Source of the DNA: Cokeromyces recurvatus
Taxonomy: Eukaryota > Mucoromycota > Mucoromycetes > Mucorales > Mucoraceae
Reading direction: 5' to 3'
Assembly (NCBI RefSeq): GCF_025118155.1
Contig: NW_026251417.1
Location: 1-64,000, forward strand
DNA length: 64,000 nucleotides
The notes beneath the pieces were generated by a model that saw nothing but the letters and a program-made list of their open reading frames with translations, searched no databases and had not been told where the DNA came from. How positions within the stretch are numbered: position 1 is the first letter of the stretch; each line of letters begins with the position of its first letter. The translations under genes and the position numbers were made by a program. Below, one piece after another: positions 13,118-25,285 of the stretch.

Positions 13118-15239
13118 TTTATATTAAGTTTTCATTGAAAATTATTAAAAAAAAAAAATAGAATTGAATAAAACAATAAAATAGTTTTTCATAAAAAAAA
13201 AGAGGTCACGATAATCAATTAACTTGTTGTGAAAAAGGAATATATGCTACACGTATAGTTCTTCTATAACTATAAAAGCTATATATCAAATACTAGTTTG
13301 AAAACAAAATAAATGTTTATTTTATCTAGATACCTTCATTTTTTTTTTTTTTTTTTTTATAAATATATACTAGAACAATAATTTGTCTGTCTATAGGCAA
13401 TTGATTAGGTAATATAAGATTTTACTTAAAAATTTTAAAAATTAAAAAAAAAAAATCAAATAAATAAATATGTATATAAAAAAAGGAAAACGTCAAAATA
13501 ATAGTGAAATCAGAAACAGTAACTGAGGTACCAACAGCCCTACAAAGATAGTTAGTTAGGTGCCAGGATCTTGATGAGAATGATAGATATGATAATCCAT
13601 TTCCTATAGGGTTATAGTACAGACAGCTGGTTAATGGACAGACCAAGTAGAGGTCTCTAGTGAAAGCCAAAGCTTTTGGAAAGGTAACAGATTCAAAATG
13701 AAGAATAGGGTCTTCAACAGAGAACAGAGGTTACAATCGACTATATACATGACGACCCTTGATGAAATAAGCAAGAGTAAAGCCAGAGTGAGAGTAGTAT
13801 GCGCAAAGTTTTGGTTTACCATCTCAAAGCCAACAAGCAGCATGACTACATTCAATATAGGTCATTGTTAAGCAAAGAATTGGATTAAGGCGGCAAATAA
13901 CGAGCAACGTAAAAGTAGGATATTTACGGATATGAATAAGGCTATTGTAAAGAAAATGTAGACAGTTTACCTGAAGTTGTTGACGATCAAGATTATCCAA
14001 AGATGGATCACAGAGTTGCCAGAAAGGACACTTTAAAAGCTGATACTATTAATAACTATTAGCAGATACCCATAGATAGAGCAGCAGTGTAGATAGTAAA
14101 GTGTTTTTAAGTAAGTTCAAAAACCGTATCATATGATTAAGTTTTTTATTGATAGTTTTTTTTTAGTTGCGTCTTCTAACTTATTTCAAATGTATTACTT
14201 CTTGAACGAAAACATGCATACTCAATTTTAAAAAATGTAGAATTTTTTTCTTAAAAAAAATAAAGAGGTGGAGGGGGAGGTGGAGGGATATTACTAACTG
14301 CATATGTTTTTATGATCGAGCAGATATTAGGATTGATGAAAAGCTGAAGAAGGAAAGGAGTTATTCTAAATATGGAAGCATATGTATTATATTTTATCAT
14401 GCATTCTATAGGATGGTATTATGGATGTTAAAGATAGTTGTGAAGCTATTGGATTCTATCTTGTAGCAATCTATATTCACAAAATAGAGGGTTAGAAATA
14501 TTTTATGGCTTCAATCATAATATATGGTAACTTTACCCTCATTATTATATTCATGATTAAGTTACATACTACTTTACCAGCTATATGTACTGTTACCGAA
14601 TTAGCTGATCGCATACCTGATAGTTCCAAGTTTGCATGATAATATTTACATCACCCTGATGCTTCAAGAAGCCCTGTGTTTCAAATTCAGGTCCACAAAA
14701 CTTGCAAAAGAACCTATTTAATTGAAGAACTAAAACACAAATGCTCCGTAACTGACTGGTTGCTTATTATACATTACACTTTATAAAACAAAGAACGAAA
14801 ATAAAACGGCAATGATGAATTGTATACAAATACATTAACCATAACCCTCATTTACAGTCTTCTCCATCTGAGCAAAAATTATCTATTTAGTGATTATCAA
14901 AATATTTAAGTGTTAACTCTAATTATCCTTTCATTTTATTGTTAAAGAGAACTTGTATAAAATTTAAATATCATTATTTATTAGAGTGCTATTATTCTTT
15001 TTTATATGTGCATATCTAAGTGTTTTTTTTTCTTATTAAAAATGCAATAAATGATTTTTTTTTTTTAAAAATTGTAATAGTAGAGGTAAAATGGAATAGA
15101 GGAAAAATATAAACGAAAGTAAGATATAAAAGAAAAGAAATGAACAAAATTAAAGAACCAAAGAAGTATTCTTATTCTATTCAAGCATGTTATCTTGAAG
15201 CTAGCTAAGAGATATTTCTATCGTAGTTGATAATTACAG
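13118..15239. other. Gene-poor DNA with decayed coding-like sequence
   Basis: No intact gene is seen. On the minus strand between about 13420 and 14130, stop-interrupted frames read like eroded protein (for example LAFTRDLYLVCPLTSCLYY). The base composition there is less AT-rich than the surroundings. I could not assign a family. Position and strand, downstream of the LINE RT relic at 15.2-16.5 kb, would fit the 3' part of the same element, but that is inference. Confidence 0.35.
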
Positions 15240-16480
15240 TCAAGCTAAAGCAGAGTTGATGGATCAATGTTCTCTAGTGGTAATATAATGCCATTATCAG
15301 GTGTTGGACGTCGAGGTAAACAATCCGGTTGATACGGATTTATTAAACTTGATAGCACTATATTGAATCTATTAGCTGATCGCTTAGTAAATATTTTAGC
15401 ATCTATAATGATAAATGACAGAGGGTGCCAATTGTTAAGTAACGAAAGATTCCGCTTTTTATATAATAGAACTATTCTGGTCTGTGCCTAAGAAAGTGGT
15501 ATAGCACCGTGGCAAGCATCTATCAATAACTGTAATAAAAGTTCTCTTGCTGTAGAAAAGTTATAAAAAAAATACTTATACACTTTAAAAGGTGTTCCAT
15601 TCAAACCAGGGCTCCGTAGAGTAAGAGAGTCTGTAACAACAGACATTAATTCAGCTGCAGTAGGATCAGTTTTCAATGCAGTAAACTAATCATTCGTGAG
15701 TTTTGTATCTTCAGAAATGTTGCCTAATAAAGACTTAATTACAGTTTCATCTTTAGCATCAGGGGTATATAGATTACTATAAAGCCGATAGGTTTCTTTA
15801 AGTATATATCAATAGTAGATTCCAACAGTTTACCATTGTCACTTGACCTTATCGCTTGAATAGTTTTCTTAGCTTGCCAGGTTTTGATCACCTTTTAGAA
15901 ACGCTTAGTGTTCCGCTTATTATCCTCATGCCATTAAGTAGCCGAACGAAGAAGCATCTGCTGCATTTCAGTCTATACTTTGTTTTTCAAGTAGCTCAGT
16001 TAATCGCTTTGAAATGAATTAACCTTTGTGATTGAATGTTATCGGTGACACCGGAAAAGAAATATTTAAGGATTGATAGTTATGTTGTAGCTTTTATATT
16101 TGGCCCTGTTGCTTTGGTTTATAGCCTGTGGAAAAGATCTAACAGGCGTCTCGAAGTGTTCTTTTAAATAATACCTATAAATTCTGCGTGAATTTATTGG
16201 AAGATTCCAATTTAAAAGAAAAATAACAGCTTTGTCAAATAAAGCTACAAAAAAATTATTGTGCAGAAGGAAAGCGTTGAAGCGTCAAAAACCAGGTTCA
16301 CTATCTTCCTTAATTGACAGAAAATCAAAATAAAGTGACTGATGATCTGCCTATGAGGTAGGTAAAAGCAATTACTGTCTATTGCTAACACGAGTCATAT
16401 CCGATGCTTTGCAGAAAATGTAATCAATTGTGACGGTGTTTGTGTCCCCGCTGAAAAGTAGGATGACCATCCGAGAAACA
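15240..16480 (-). pseudogene. Decayed non-LTR (LINE) retrotransposon ORF2: endonuclease and RT parts
   Basis: Minus-strand frames with many stops and shifts still show LINE ORF2 landmarks in the right order. At about 16350-16420 is an AP-endonuclease-like piece (NDYIFCKASDMTRVSNRQ, then a DHQSLYF remnant of the SDH motif). At about 15690-15770 a linker-like piece reads NLYTPDAKDETVIKSLLGN. At about 15570-15640 is SPGLNGTPFKVYK, equivalent to the RT SPGxDGxPxExY motif. At about 15290-15460 is LLNNWHPLSFIIIDAKIFTK followed by a DNG remnant, equivalent to the NWRPLSLxNxDxK block. The YADD region is not found. Wording differs clearly from the intact LINE at 38-43.7 kb, so this is a different and much older family. 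Confidence 0.75.
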
Positions 16481-16578
16481 ATTGAAAAAAATTAGACATA
16501 AGTCAAACATACGAGTGGAGAAATCTTTGGTTTGTAGAAGAGTCAGGAAGATTTTTTTTTTTAAGTTGAAGATTAAAG

Positions 16579-16631
<53 letters not shown>

Positions 16632-19600
16632 CAGAAGTAGATCTTCATCAACTAGTTGAATGAAAGGTGAGGTCATGAAAGAGTCCAAAAAAAGGGATTC
16701 TATTTTGTAACTGAGCTGGACCATAAATATTAATAATTAAACAAATGATTTAGTTGATAATAGTATCCGTAACGGACAAACTAATACGATACACCTGAAA
16801 AATCAGAAAACAAATAGAAGTGAAATTATTGACATTGTTCATCAGTCAGATAGTCCTATTGATGAAAGGCCGAAACTTATTGTAAACACAAGATATCCAG
16901 AGACAAAGAAGAGGATTTTGGATAAGATAAAAACAACCTCTGGGTGTTTTTGTCAGCGCCTTTGGAAATGATACGAGCATTTAAAGATGCAATACGAATA
17001 GCTTTAATACTCATAACCCTTACGGGCAAAAAGCATTACAGTAGACTGTCAAAACGACAATAATTGATCCGAAACGATTGAGGAAGATAGAATATTAGCA
17101 TTGTTATAGAACAAGCTCTGGATATAAGCACAAGTAATATTATAAAAGATGAATTACATAATAAAGGATAAACCATAAGCCTGGATATGAAATAAAACTC
17201 TGTATATAACATCTTGTAAATAATATAAAACTTATTGACATCCAATCGTCTAGATGTATCAACTAAATAAGACATTGTATCATTTCTACATATTTATTTT
17301 TATGACCTTGACAAAGGATTCAGGTTATCTTTGATCCAATAAAATAGAATATAAAAGATATCAGGAACATACACTCAGATCATTATAACACTCAATAAAT
17401 AATCCATAAATCAGTCTCTTGAATCAACACAATGTATATCTGAATACTAACACTGTTTCATGACTCATGTTCTTTGACAGCTATTTTTACTTCTTTGATT
17501 CAGGATTCATTAGTATAAATACAAGCATTTGTATAGACACAAAATAATCTTTAACTTTCCTTCAACTTTCAATGCTTATTCTTTTCTTTTCATTGAATAA
17601 ACACAGTCTCAAACTATACTTCCTTTCGTTCTCTTTCTCTTTTTATTTTACTTTTTATTTCTATTTTTATTTTTATTGTATTACGTACCATCACAGTAGT
17701 TATGCTTCTTTGTGAAAGATAGAAGAAAACAGTAACAATCTTCTTGTCTGTGCGTGTAGAGATAGAAAAGCGACGATTATTATGTAAAAATAACAAAAGT
17801 AAGTATCAGCCAAAAACAATCAAAGTAAGTCTTTATGGAATATTTTTTTGGGCTTTATTTATCATATCATTTTAACATTATGCATCTTTTGAACATAAAA
17901 CTTTGGATTATTCGTATTTTTAAGGGGGTTTTATATATATATATATATATTAAACCAACAGCTTGAAAGAAGATTGCCCGTTATGAGTTTGGGTAAAGTG
18001 CTATAGATATCCCATATAAAAAGCAATCAATATTATTTTAGAATAAAAAATTATTTGATCTACTGCAGTAATAAACTATAAAGAATTACCTACTATGGAT
18101 TTATTGTTTAAATTGATTATATATAATCCAAGCACAGTCTGTCCACTCATTCGCAAAGGTTACTCGGTTTCTCCTGCAATTAGAAAACTATATGATAAAG
18201 CACCCTGTTTTGTATGTTTAATAAAGGATAGATCTTTTCTTATCGTCAGCTAGTCTGATCACTCATTCGTTTTACTTTATCATCTTTTTTTTTTTTTTTT
18301 TTTTTTTTTCGTATTTGATATCACAAGGACAATCTCTGTGAGTAGTGTTTCCATTCTATTTCCGAATGATAGCTTGCAAACTAAGAAATATTGTCTATCC
18401 ATAGTTTCTCATAAGTAACAATAACTCTACTTGAAATTTTTGTTGTCAAATAGTTCTTCGCTTTAAGTTCTCTTTACCTTACTTTATATAGATTTATTAT
18501 GTTAAAAGAGACAAACCCACCGGTTAAGACCATAATCGAGCGTAGCACGATAGAACAGCTAATTTAATTATGAATAAATCAATATGCATTATTTTAAAAG
18601 TATAAATACCCTTCCTAATTTTAATACGAGATCTTATTTTTTTTTTTAATCAAAATATTAGACAAACAGCCAAAAATAATCTTAACTGGAGACAAATTTT
18701 TTTTTTCAAAAGTAGATAAATATTTTTGACTTGAGGCCAATTATTTTTGAGAAAACGCCAATTTCTATAAGCCTGACTGTAGCTTTATATTGAATGCTGT
18801 CAATAGTTAGGCCACCGTTAATTGCCCGCCTGAGTGGCCATCTTCTTCATGAAAATTTATGTAGAAAGCCAAGTCACTTGTAGATCGAGGGCAGATAAAA
18901 AAGCTTCCCTCAGTAGGGTGAAGTTAATCAAGCACTAATTGATAAGCTTCAGTCTGGCAAGTGAAAAAGCTTTTGAAGAATTGAGAAAATGTGCAGCACT
19001 GGGATCAATTGCTGAGTCTATGATTGACAAAGCTCGTTGATATCGAAGAAATTCAGAGATCTTTGAACAACTAGGTAAGTAGGAATAACATAAAATAAAA
19101 GATAACTTATGTGGATATGATAGTATCATGTAGAACATGTCCTACTACTTACTATATTATAGATAGTAGTAGTAATGATATCACTCTTAAATCATTATAT
19201 TCCATTGGGAATTATTTACATAAATCAATAATTTATGCAATATATATATATATATATGTATATAAAAGGAGAAAGGATAAGCAAATGACCATCGAGTATA
19301 CTGTGTAGTTGTATAAACTTTCTTTGACAAATCAAAAATGAAACATGAAGGTAAGTTAAATACAGTATTCAAGTCTTATGTAATCCTAAAATAAAGTTTT
19401 GTGAAATGAGAAAGTTGATAAATTCAAGTAAAAGAAAAAGCGGATAAAGATCCATTATTAAAAGTTTTACCTTATAATAGCATAAAATTTATGAAGCAAA
19501 AGAAAAAAAGGTTCAAATCATTTCTAAATGTGAAAAAAAAAATTGTTTAATTAATAGTAAAATAAGTTAAAAACGACCTGTAAAATAAATAAGAATTTAT

Positions 19601-19891
19601 GCATAAAATAAACAGTTTCTTATGACTAGTTGAGATAATAATAAGGAAAAAAAATATTCCCATTTTTAATAAAAGTGTTTCCAACGTCATAAAAATAATA
19701 ACAATAATAATAATAATAATAAAAAAAAAAAAAAGACCGGGAATGATGCGTAACATACAGGTTAAGAGGTCATCTTCCAAAAATAAAAATACATTTAAAT
19801 ATTCAGATAAAATTCATTTTCTTTTTCTTTTTTTTTTTTTTTTTTATTCTTTTTTTTTCATCTTCTTCTTTTTATATATACTTGAATCAAT
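16481..19891. other. Gene-poor AT-rich DNA with relic fragments
   Basis: No intact gene is recognised. It contains a T37A14 tract at 16581-16631, (TA)n near 17935-17950 and 19240-19258, and T runs near 18283-18309. Coding-like scraps lie on the + strand at about 18127-18250 (reads CPLIRKGYSVSPAIRKLYDK) and at about 18948-19078 (SEKAFEELRKCAALGSIAES, then a stop, then YRRNSEIFEQLG). Neither scrap could be assigned. The T-rich segment at 19817-19870 precedes the small secreted peptide gene. Confidence 0.4.
16581..16631. repeat. T37A14 tract
   Basis: A T37 run is directly followed by A14, giving a self-complementary sequence able to form a hairpin. It lies within decayed DNA beside the old LINE relic. 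Similar T-then-A junctions occur at 45177-45207 (T14A17) and 56643-56695 (T41A12). Confidence 0.7.
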
Positions 19892-20074
19892 ATGAATATT
19901 CTTTGTCTCTTTTCATTATTAATCTCATTCTTATTTATCAATTCAAATCAAGCTTTGCCTGTATTTGATGCTGAATTAGTTGCAAGTCCGTTAATACACG
20001 ATGCTCGAATTACTTATCGTGGAGGAAGGAGTCTTCCAGCTTACGATAATAAAAACTCTGCTGTAAAAATGTAA
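19892..20074 (+). CDS. Small secreted peptide, unknown function
   Basis: A 60-residue open frame begins with a clear signal peptide: hydrophobic core from about residue 3 to 17 (ILCLFSLLISFLFIN), then a polar NSNQA site where cleavage is likely before LPVF. The predicted mature part is about 37 residues, has no cysteines and carries a basic YRGGRSLPAYDNK segment. A pyrimidine-rich leader lies immediately upstream (19817-19870) and AATAAA occurs about 190 bp after the stop (20261), which support a real transcription unit. I do not recognise the family. A secreted signalling or effector-like peptide is possible but not shown. No intron is needed. Confidence 0.55.
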   Translation: MNILCLFSLLISFLFINSNQALPVFDAELVASPLIHDARITYRGGRSLPAYDNKNSAVKM

Positions 20075-22328
20075 AATTATCTACTTGTTTCATCCTCTTT
20101 TTGTCTCACAATGCACAATAACTACATCCTTCCAATTTTATACTGTAAATAATAACAACAGAATATATAGTAGCAGCTATTATTAACAATCGTTTATGTA
20201 CATGTATACAATATCTATATTGTAATATATCTATTTCTCTTATTTATATGAATATATATAATAAAGTTGATCTTTTTTTTTTTTTTTTTTTTTTTTTTTC
20301 CTCTTATATTATATTATATTAACTGAATTTAAAACTATTCATAACAGCAGCAGCAACAGGATTTTGGCCTGTCATTTAGTATTAATGATAAAAACAACTG
20401 TAATAGTAATATAAATAATGCATACATTTATCATATGCGCATGCGTCACACATACAGTCTTTATCAATTGAATAGCTTTAATGATTATGCTTGCAAAGTT
20501 ATTTTTTGTCTGGTCTATTTTTCAATTATTCATGTAAATTAAGTGGTGACTTGTATTTACTGGTTGAAACAACTAAAGTTTAATTAATCTTATTTAACTG
20601 TCTTCAATATGTATTTTTAAATAACAAGCTGTCCAAATAAGAAAAGGATTAAAATAGTAATAACATAAAATAAAAAAAGCTAATTTGTTACTACGCTACG
20701 TTTACTTTAGAATTATTATAATCTAATTATTCCATTAAGAATGATAAAATCAAATAAACTTGAGAGAAGTGATAAATGGGAATAAATTATATAGTATCGT
20801 GTCTGGTTGTGATAAATAGTTTACTACTATTATATATAATTTACGTATATTATAATGAACTCTATTCTTGTTCTGTAATTGAGGCCGTCGTCGTATTCTT
20901 CACACTAAATAAGCTAAACGAAAATATAATTAAAACTCAGTAACAGTAGGTAGGTAATTGAGACATTTTATTAAAACTATAACAGCAAATAAGAAGCCAA
21001 GAAATATTATAACTATTAATATGCGAAAATATAAAATTAAGCGTTTGGTAATAATTGTCATGAATATATTAAGCAGACATAAATTTAGAATGAAACTAAT
21101 CTAATATGAACAGTAAGTATTAGGAAAGAAGTGACACATAAGAAATAGAATAAAAGATTAGATAGTTATATAACGCCTTATATAAAAAGGGTGGGAGCAG
21201 TAAGAGGAAATATCAAAAAGTAATAGCAACAAATGAACAAAGAAAGAAAGCACAATAATAGTCTTCATTTAGACAATGTTGCATTTTTTTAAACATATTT
21301 CTTAGGTTATCTGTATAAATGTAAGGTATACACATATATAGCGAGCAACCAGTTTATTATGCCTATAATATTTTATTGTAGAGGCATGTAACCCAGTTTT
21401 TTTTTTCTTCAAGCTTATTGTCTTTTAGACAACCGTAAAAGTCTTGAATTAAGGCAAAATTATACTATAATGTAATTGATAGGATTTACTTTCCCGTTAT
21501 AGTGCTATTAGAAGGCGTACATTTTTTAGTTTTAAGGATATGGTGGCGTTATTTGTTGACCAAATGGTAGTTATGATCCATTGAATTCTAGACTCACATT
21601 TTAAGTCTGGAAAAAAAAAGTAAATCAGTTAGATGTATACCTCTACTTACCAGAAAAAAAAATTCAACCTGAATACATATGCTACCCATCTAATTCCTAC
21701 TTTTTTTTTCAATATCAAACTTAATTTAGTGTGTTAGTAGTTTAGATTTCTGGTATGATAAGTCTATTACCTGTAGTTGCACAGTAATTATTCATCAACA
21801 CAATGACTATTTCTTTTATAAAAGTTAAGATTTTATCAACTAGAATTAATAATATATATAGTGTTTTGACTAAACCTTATAGAGCGTTCTTAATAAGATT
21901 ATGGATGAAATAGTAAAATAATCTTTAGTAACAGTTTTGTAAAAAGCTTACATAATAAATAAATAAAAAGCGACTAAACTGATTTAGACGTACAGTCTCT
22001 AAATGCTACTTATTAGCTTCACTAAACACCTTTACTATAAACTAAATCGTAATTTACCGATTACCTCATTGTTTAACTTTTTTATTTTATAGATAAATAG
22101 CTTTCTTTTGTAGAACTCAAAATTCCCGCAAGTTTTCAATCTAAAAATGTACTTTAGTGTTTGTAAATCCAAAGCAATACAAACTATAAAAACCCTCAGT
22201 CGTAATAAAAGGAAAAAAAAAAAGGATAATAAATATTAATTTTAGATACTATGGCTCTATATACAATAAATATGTATATAATTTTAATCAGTGTTTTCTT
22301 TTCGTTTTTTTTTTTCTTGTTTTAAATA
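20075..22328. other. Intergenic, no gene seen
   Basis: AT-rich sequence with a T run at about 20273-20299 after the polyadenylation-like AATAAA at 20261, and no open frame of note. The last 50 bp (22291-22325) are T-rich, like the leaders of other genes in the window, and precede the zinc-finger/membrane gene. Confidence 0.5.
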
Positions 22329-23003
22329 ATGGACATCAAGAGAAATCAATGTCAAGGTTGTTATGGCATATTTAAAAATGAGAAGGGCTTAGCCTTGCAC
22401 AAGATGAGATCAACAGCATGTCCTTCTTCATTATACTATAAGAGACCACAGAATATAAGACTCACTCATCAAAATTCTACATCATCATCTCATAATAAAA
22501 GATTAACAAGATCTACTTCAAGGCATGACTCTTTGCTTCAACCCTTAGAGTTTTATTCACAGCATTCTTTAAGCCGCTTAAGCTCTCGATTGAACTCAAA
22601 CATGAATATAAATCCTTCTAATTCAAGTCATCAGAGTCATATCAGCTTAAATCCAGACAACACAAGTTCATTATCTGATTCGCAAGAGATTTTTGAAAAT
22701 GCTTTACCTTCTTTTACAAAGGAAAACACCGAAATAACCTTTGGACATACCTTTTGCAAGTGTATAGAGAGTATTTTTGATATCATTACTTTTATTATCA
22801 TTTGGTGGTTTGAAACAATTAGTTTAAATAACGATGCTATTGTATTTTCTTTTATGCAGAAAAACCCATACGTTATGTTTATATTGAAGCTTATATTTAT
22901 GGCTTCTCAAGTTTTATTTATCATTTTAACTGGATGGTGTTATTGTGTTTATTTGGATGGAGGAGCGCTTGATACAATTGAATATTACATACTTAAAAAA
23001 TAA
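22329..23003 (+). CDS. Orphan protein: N-terminal zinc-finger-like motif plus C-terminal membrane segments
   Basis: A single-exon frame of 224 residues. Residues 8-31 read CQGCYGIFKNEKGLALHK with a further Cys at 31, a CxxC...H...C arrangement like a degenerate C2H2/C2HC finger. Residues about 35-125 are Ser/Asn-rich and low complexity. The C-terminal third has two hydrophobic stretches, about residues 145-168 (IESIFDIITFIIIWWFE) and 180-210 (VMFILKLIFMASQVLFIILT). A zinc finger tied to membrane segments is an odd combination. The start has a T-rich leader and AATAAA overlaps the stop. I recognise no family. It could be a lineage-specific gene or a remnant of mobile DNA. Confidence 0.5.
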   Translation: MDIKRNQCQGCYGIFKNEKGLALHKMRSTACPSSLYYKRPQNIRLTHQNSTSSSHNKRLTRSTSRHDSLLQPLEFYSQHSLSRLSSRLNSNMNINPSNSSHQSHISLNPDNTSSLSDSQEIFENALPSFTKENTEITFGHTFCKCIESIFDIITFIIIWWFETISLNNDAIVFSFMQKNPYVMFILKLIFMASQVLFIILTGWCYCVYLDGGALDTIEYYILKK

Positions 23004-24288
23004 AGAATAACTCCTTTTAATGCATACATACAACAAAGCTTTAGCCAGAGGATAGTGTTTATATATATCTATATATAAGCTAATGATACATAATTCCTAT
23101 ATTGTCAACTTGATTTGTATGCGTATTCTTAAACATATTCGAAGCGGCTTTCTAAACACAAATATCTTTGTAGATAATCGGTCTTTATTGAAGAAAGGCT
23201 GGAAATGACTGTTTGTGAAACCAACATTAGCTATTTTGTTTGATATACAAAATAGATGTTAATTAGAATGTTTCCTAACAACTATTGTATTCCAGCTACT
23301 GTACTAATTTTAATTACAATATTAGATATTATAAATATGTTTATGTAATCTAGTCTTTATTACTTAGACATTTGCATCAATAAATAGACGTAGCAATGTT
23401 CTTTACATAATCATCACTAGTTGCACAAGTACTACCGAATCAATAATGACTGTTGGAGAAAGTATATTTAACTGGATCAAGCTATATATTTGAACATCTT
23501 TAATTGACAGAAGAAAAACAATAATTTATACAAGTATGTATTGGTATTATTGGATAGATATTGTCTATACCAGAAACTAACCTTTTGGTTCGTGCTCTTC
23601 ATTTTTAATAATTAGTCTTTTGAACAGCCAGTATTTATCGAGATTAGATTCAAAAAGAAAATGGATTTGACCAAAAGCGGATTCTCAAATACACAATCAT
23701 TGCCTGCATAGTGAATGAATTTTTTTTTCCCTTTGTATTTAGGTCTATCATGAAAGTAGATGTCAAAACTAACTACAGCATCTGATCTAAAGCGATACAA
23801 TTTCCAAAGAAACTAATAGGGTCATTTCTATCTTTCGATAACGCTTTAGTTGTGAAAGAAGCTATGATTATCTTTCTCTTCTAATTAACTTATCTATTAA
23901 AGAAGAGACAATACGTATAAGAAGAGTGTGAGGGAAACATTTCAGTTTCTTTTGCTTAGTTTTAGTGGCTTTCAATATAAGTCTTTAATATAATGTTAAT
24001 GCTAAAGAAATCAACTCTTCTAGAATACTCAAACATATATATAAATATATACATTAAATCTAGCTAAATCGACTGATATATGTTCCCCTATAAAAATGTC
24101 TAAACAAGATATAATTGACCCTATTTATTTTATTGCAAAGTTTCAAAATAGGTGAATAAACTCAAATTGCATATCCCATTTATGCAAATGCGTTGGATAT
24201 TCGTGTTTATATAACATGTATTAAAAGACAAAAATTTTATAAGAATAGTTTATGAATAATATATTCTTTATGTTTACTTGTAATCAAT
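23004..24288. other. Intergenic, no gene seen
   Basis: AT-rich; the only open frame (23612-23800, minus) shows no family features. Contains the presumed 3' region of the MMS2 gene near 24200-24288. Confidence 0.5.
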
Positions 24289-25200
24289 TTAAAAAGTGGT
24301 GCCTTCAGGGGGTTGAGGTAATTTACGTCCAATAGTAGCCATTTCCCTTTTTTTTTTTAATTGAAAGAATTATCATTATTTAGAAACGTATCTATTATTA
24401 TCTGTCTGTTCATGTGTATTTACCTTCTTAATTCAGTTAATACAGTCTCAAGTGTATAATTGCTTCTCCAATATGTAAGGCAAGGTAAGCGACTGGGTTC
24501 AACCTAGCACATAATTCATTAATAATAGTCAATCGCTTGAATACAATATAAATAAACAACAAACCTTTCCAGTTTGTGGATTAACACTGGGTAAATTAAT
24601 CTTTGATACAAAATGAAGTGTAGGAGGTTGATTAGGGTATTGGTCACTGCAGAAAATTTTTAAACTATAAATACGATTTTCATGAACTGACTATTTAAAA
24701 TATGAATTTAGAATAAATACAAATATGTGTGCATATAATATAAAATAACATACATGAGGTGCACCGAGAATAGTTGCATGCCAATTATGCATTAAAAGAT
24801 CATCATCAGCTAAACCATAACTACATGCTCCGTCTCCAAGTCCTTTTTCTCCTTTCTCTAATTCTTCCAATAAACGGAAATTACGAGGAACTAAAAAAGG
24901 GAGAAACGATTAAACGCGTATTGTGTTAGTTTCATTACTATTACATCTCTGTCCATGTCCATGTTCATAATGAGTAATATGAAAATAGCATATCCTTCTC
25001 TCTCTCTCTCTCTTTCTTTCTCTTTTTCTCTCCCCCTTTTCAAATTCTCATGTAGTAATCCGCTTTGTAATAATGATATAACATTATTCTTTCTTTCAAT
25101 TAACCAAAACATTCCCTTCTCTTTTTCACACTTTTTTTTTAAAACATGAAGTACACATTTCTTTTCTTTTATATATGTATTTCAAATTACCTTGTGCCAT
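24289..25200 (-). CDS. MMS2: Ubiquitin-conjugating enzyme variant MMS2 (UEV)
   Basis: Catalytically inactive E2 variant. In the family it pairs with Ubc13 to build K63-linked ubiquitin chains, for example on PCNA in error-free postreplication repair. Five exons, 25191-25200, 24754-24890, 24565-24690, 24424-24503 and 24289-24346, give 136 residues (yeast Mms2 is 137). The first coding exon is 10 nt (ATG GCA CAA G). Diagnostic segments are [17 protein letters not shown] at the N-terminus, [19 protein letters not shown] in the middle and the UEV-specific end LRREMA...[11 protein letters not shown]. The HPN-Cys active-site block of true E2s is absent (KINLPSVN at that place), as expected for a UEV. 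A (CT)n run lies in the first intron near 24995-25030. Confidence 0.95.
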
Positions 25201-25244
25201 AATTATGAATTACTTTGTATTGTTATATTTGTTGAATATTTAAG

Positions 25245-25285
<41 letters not shown>

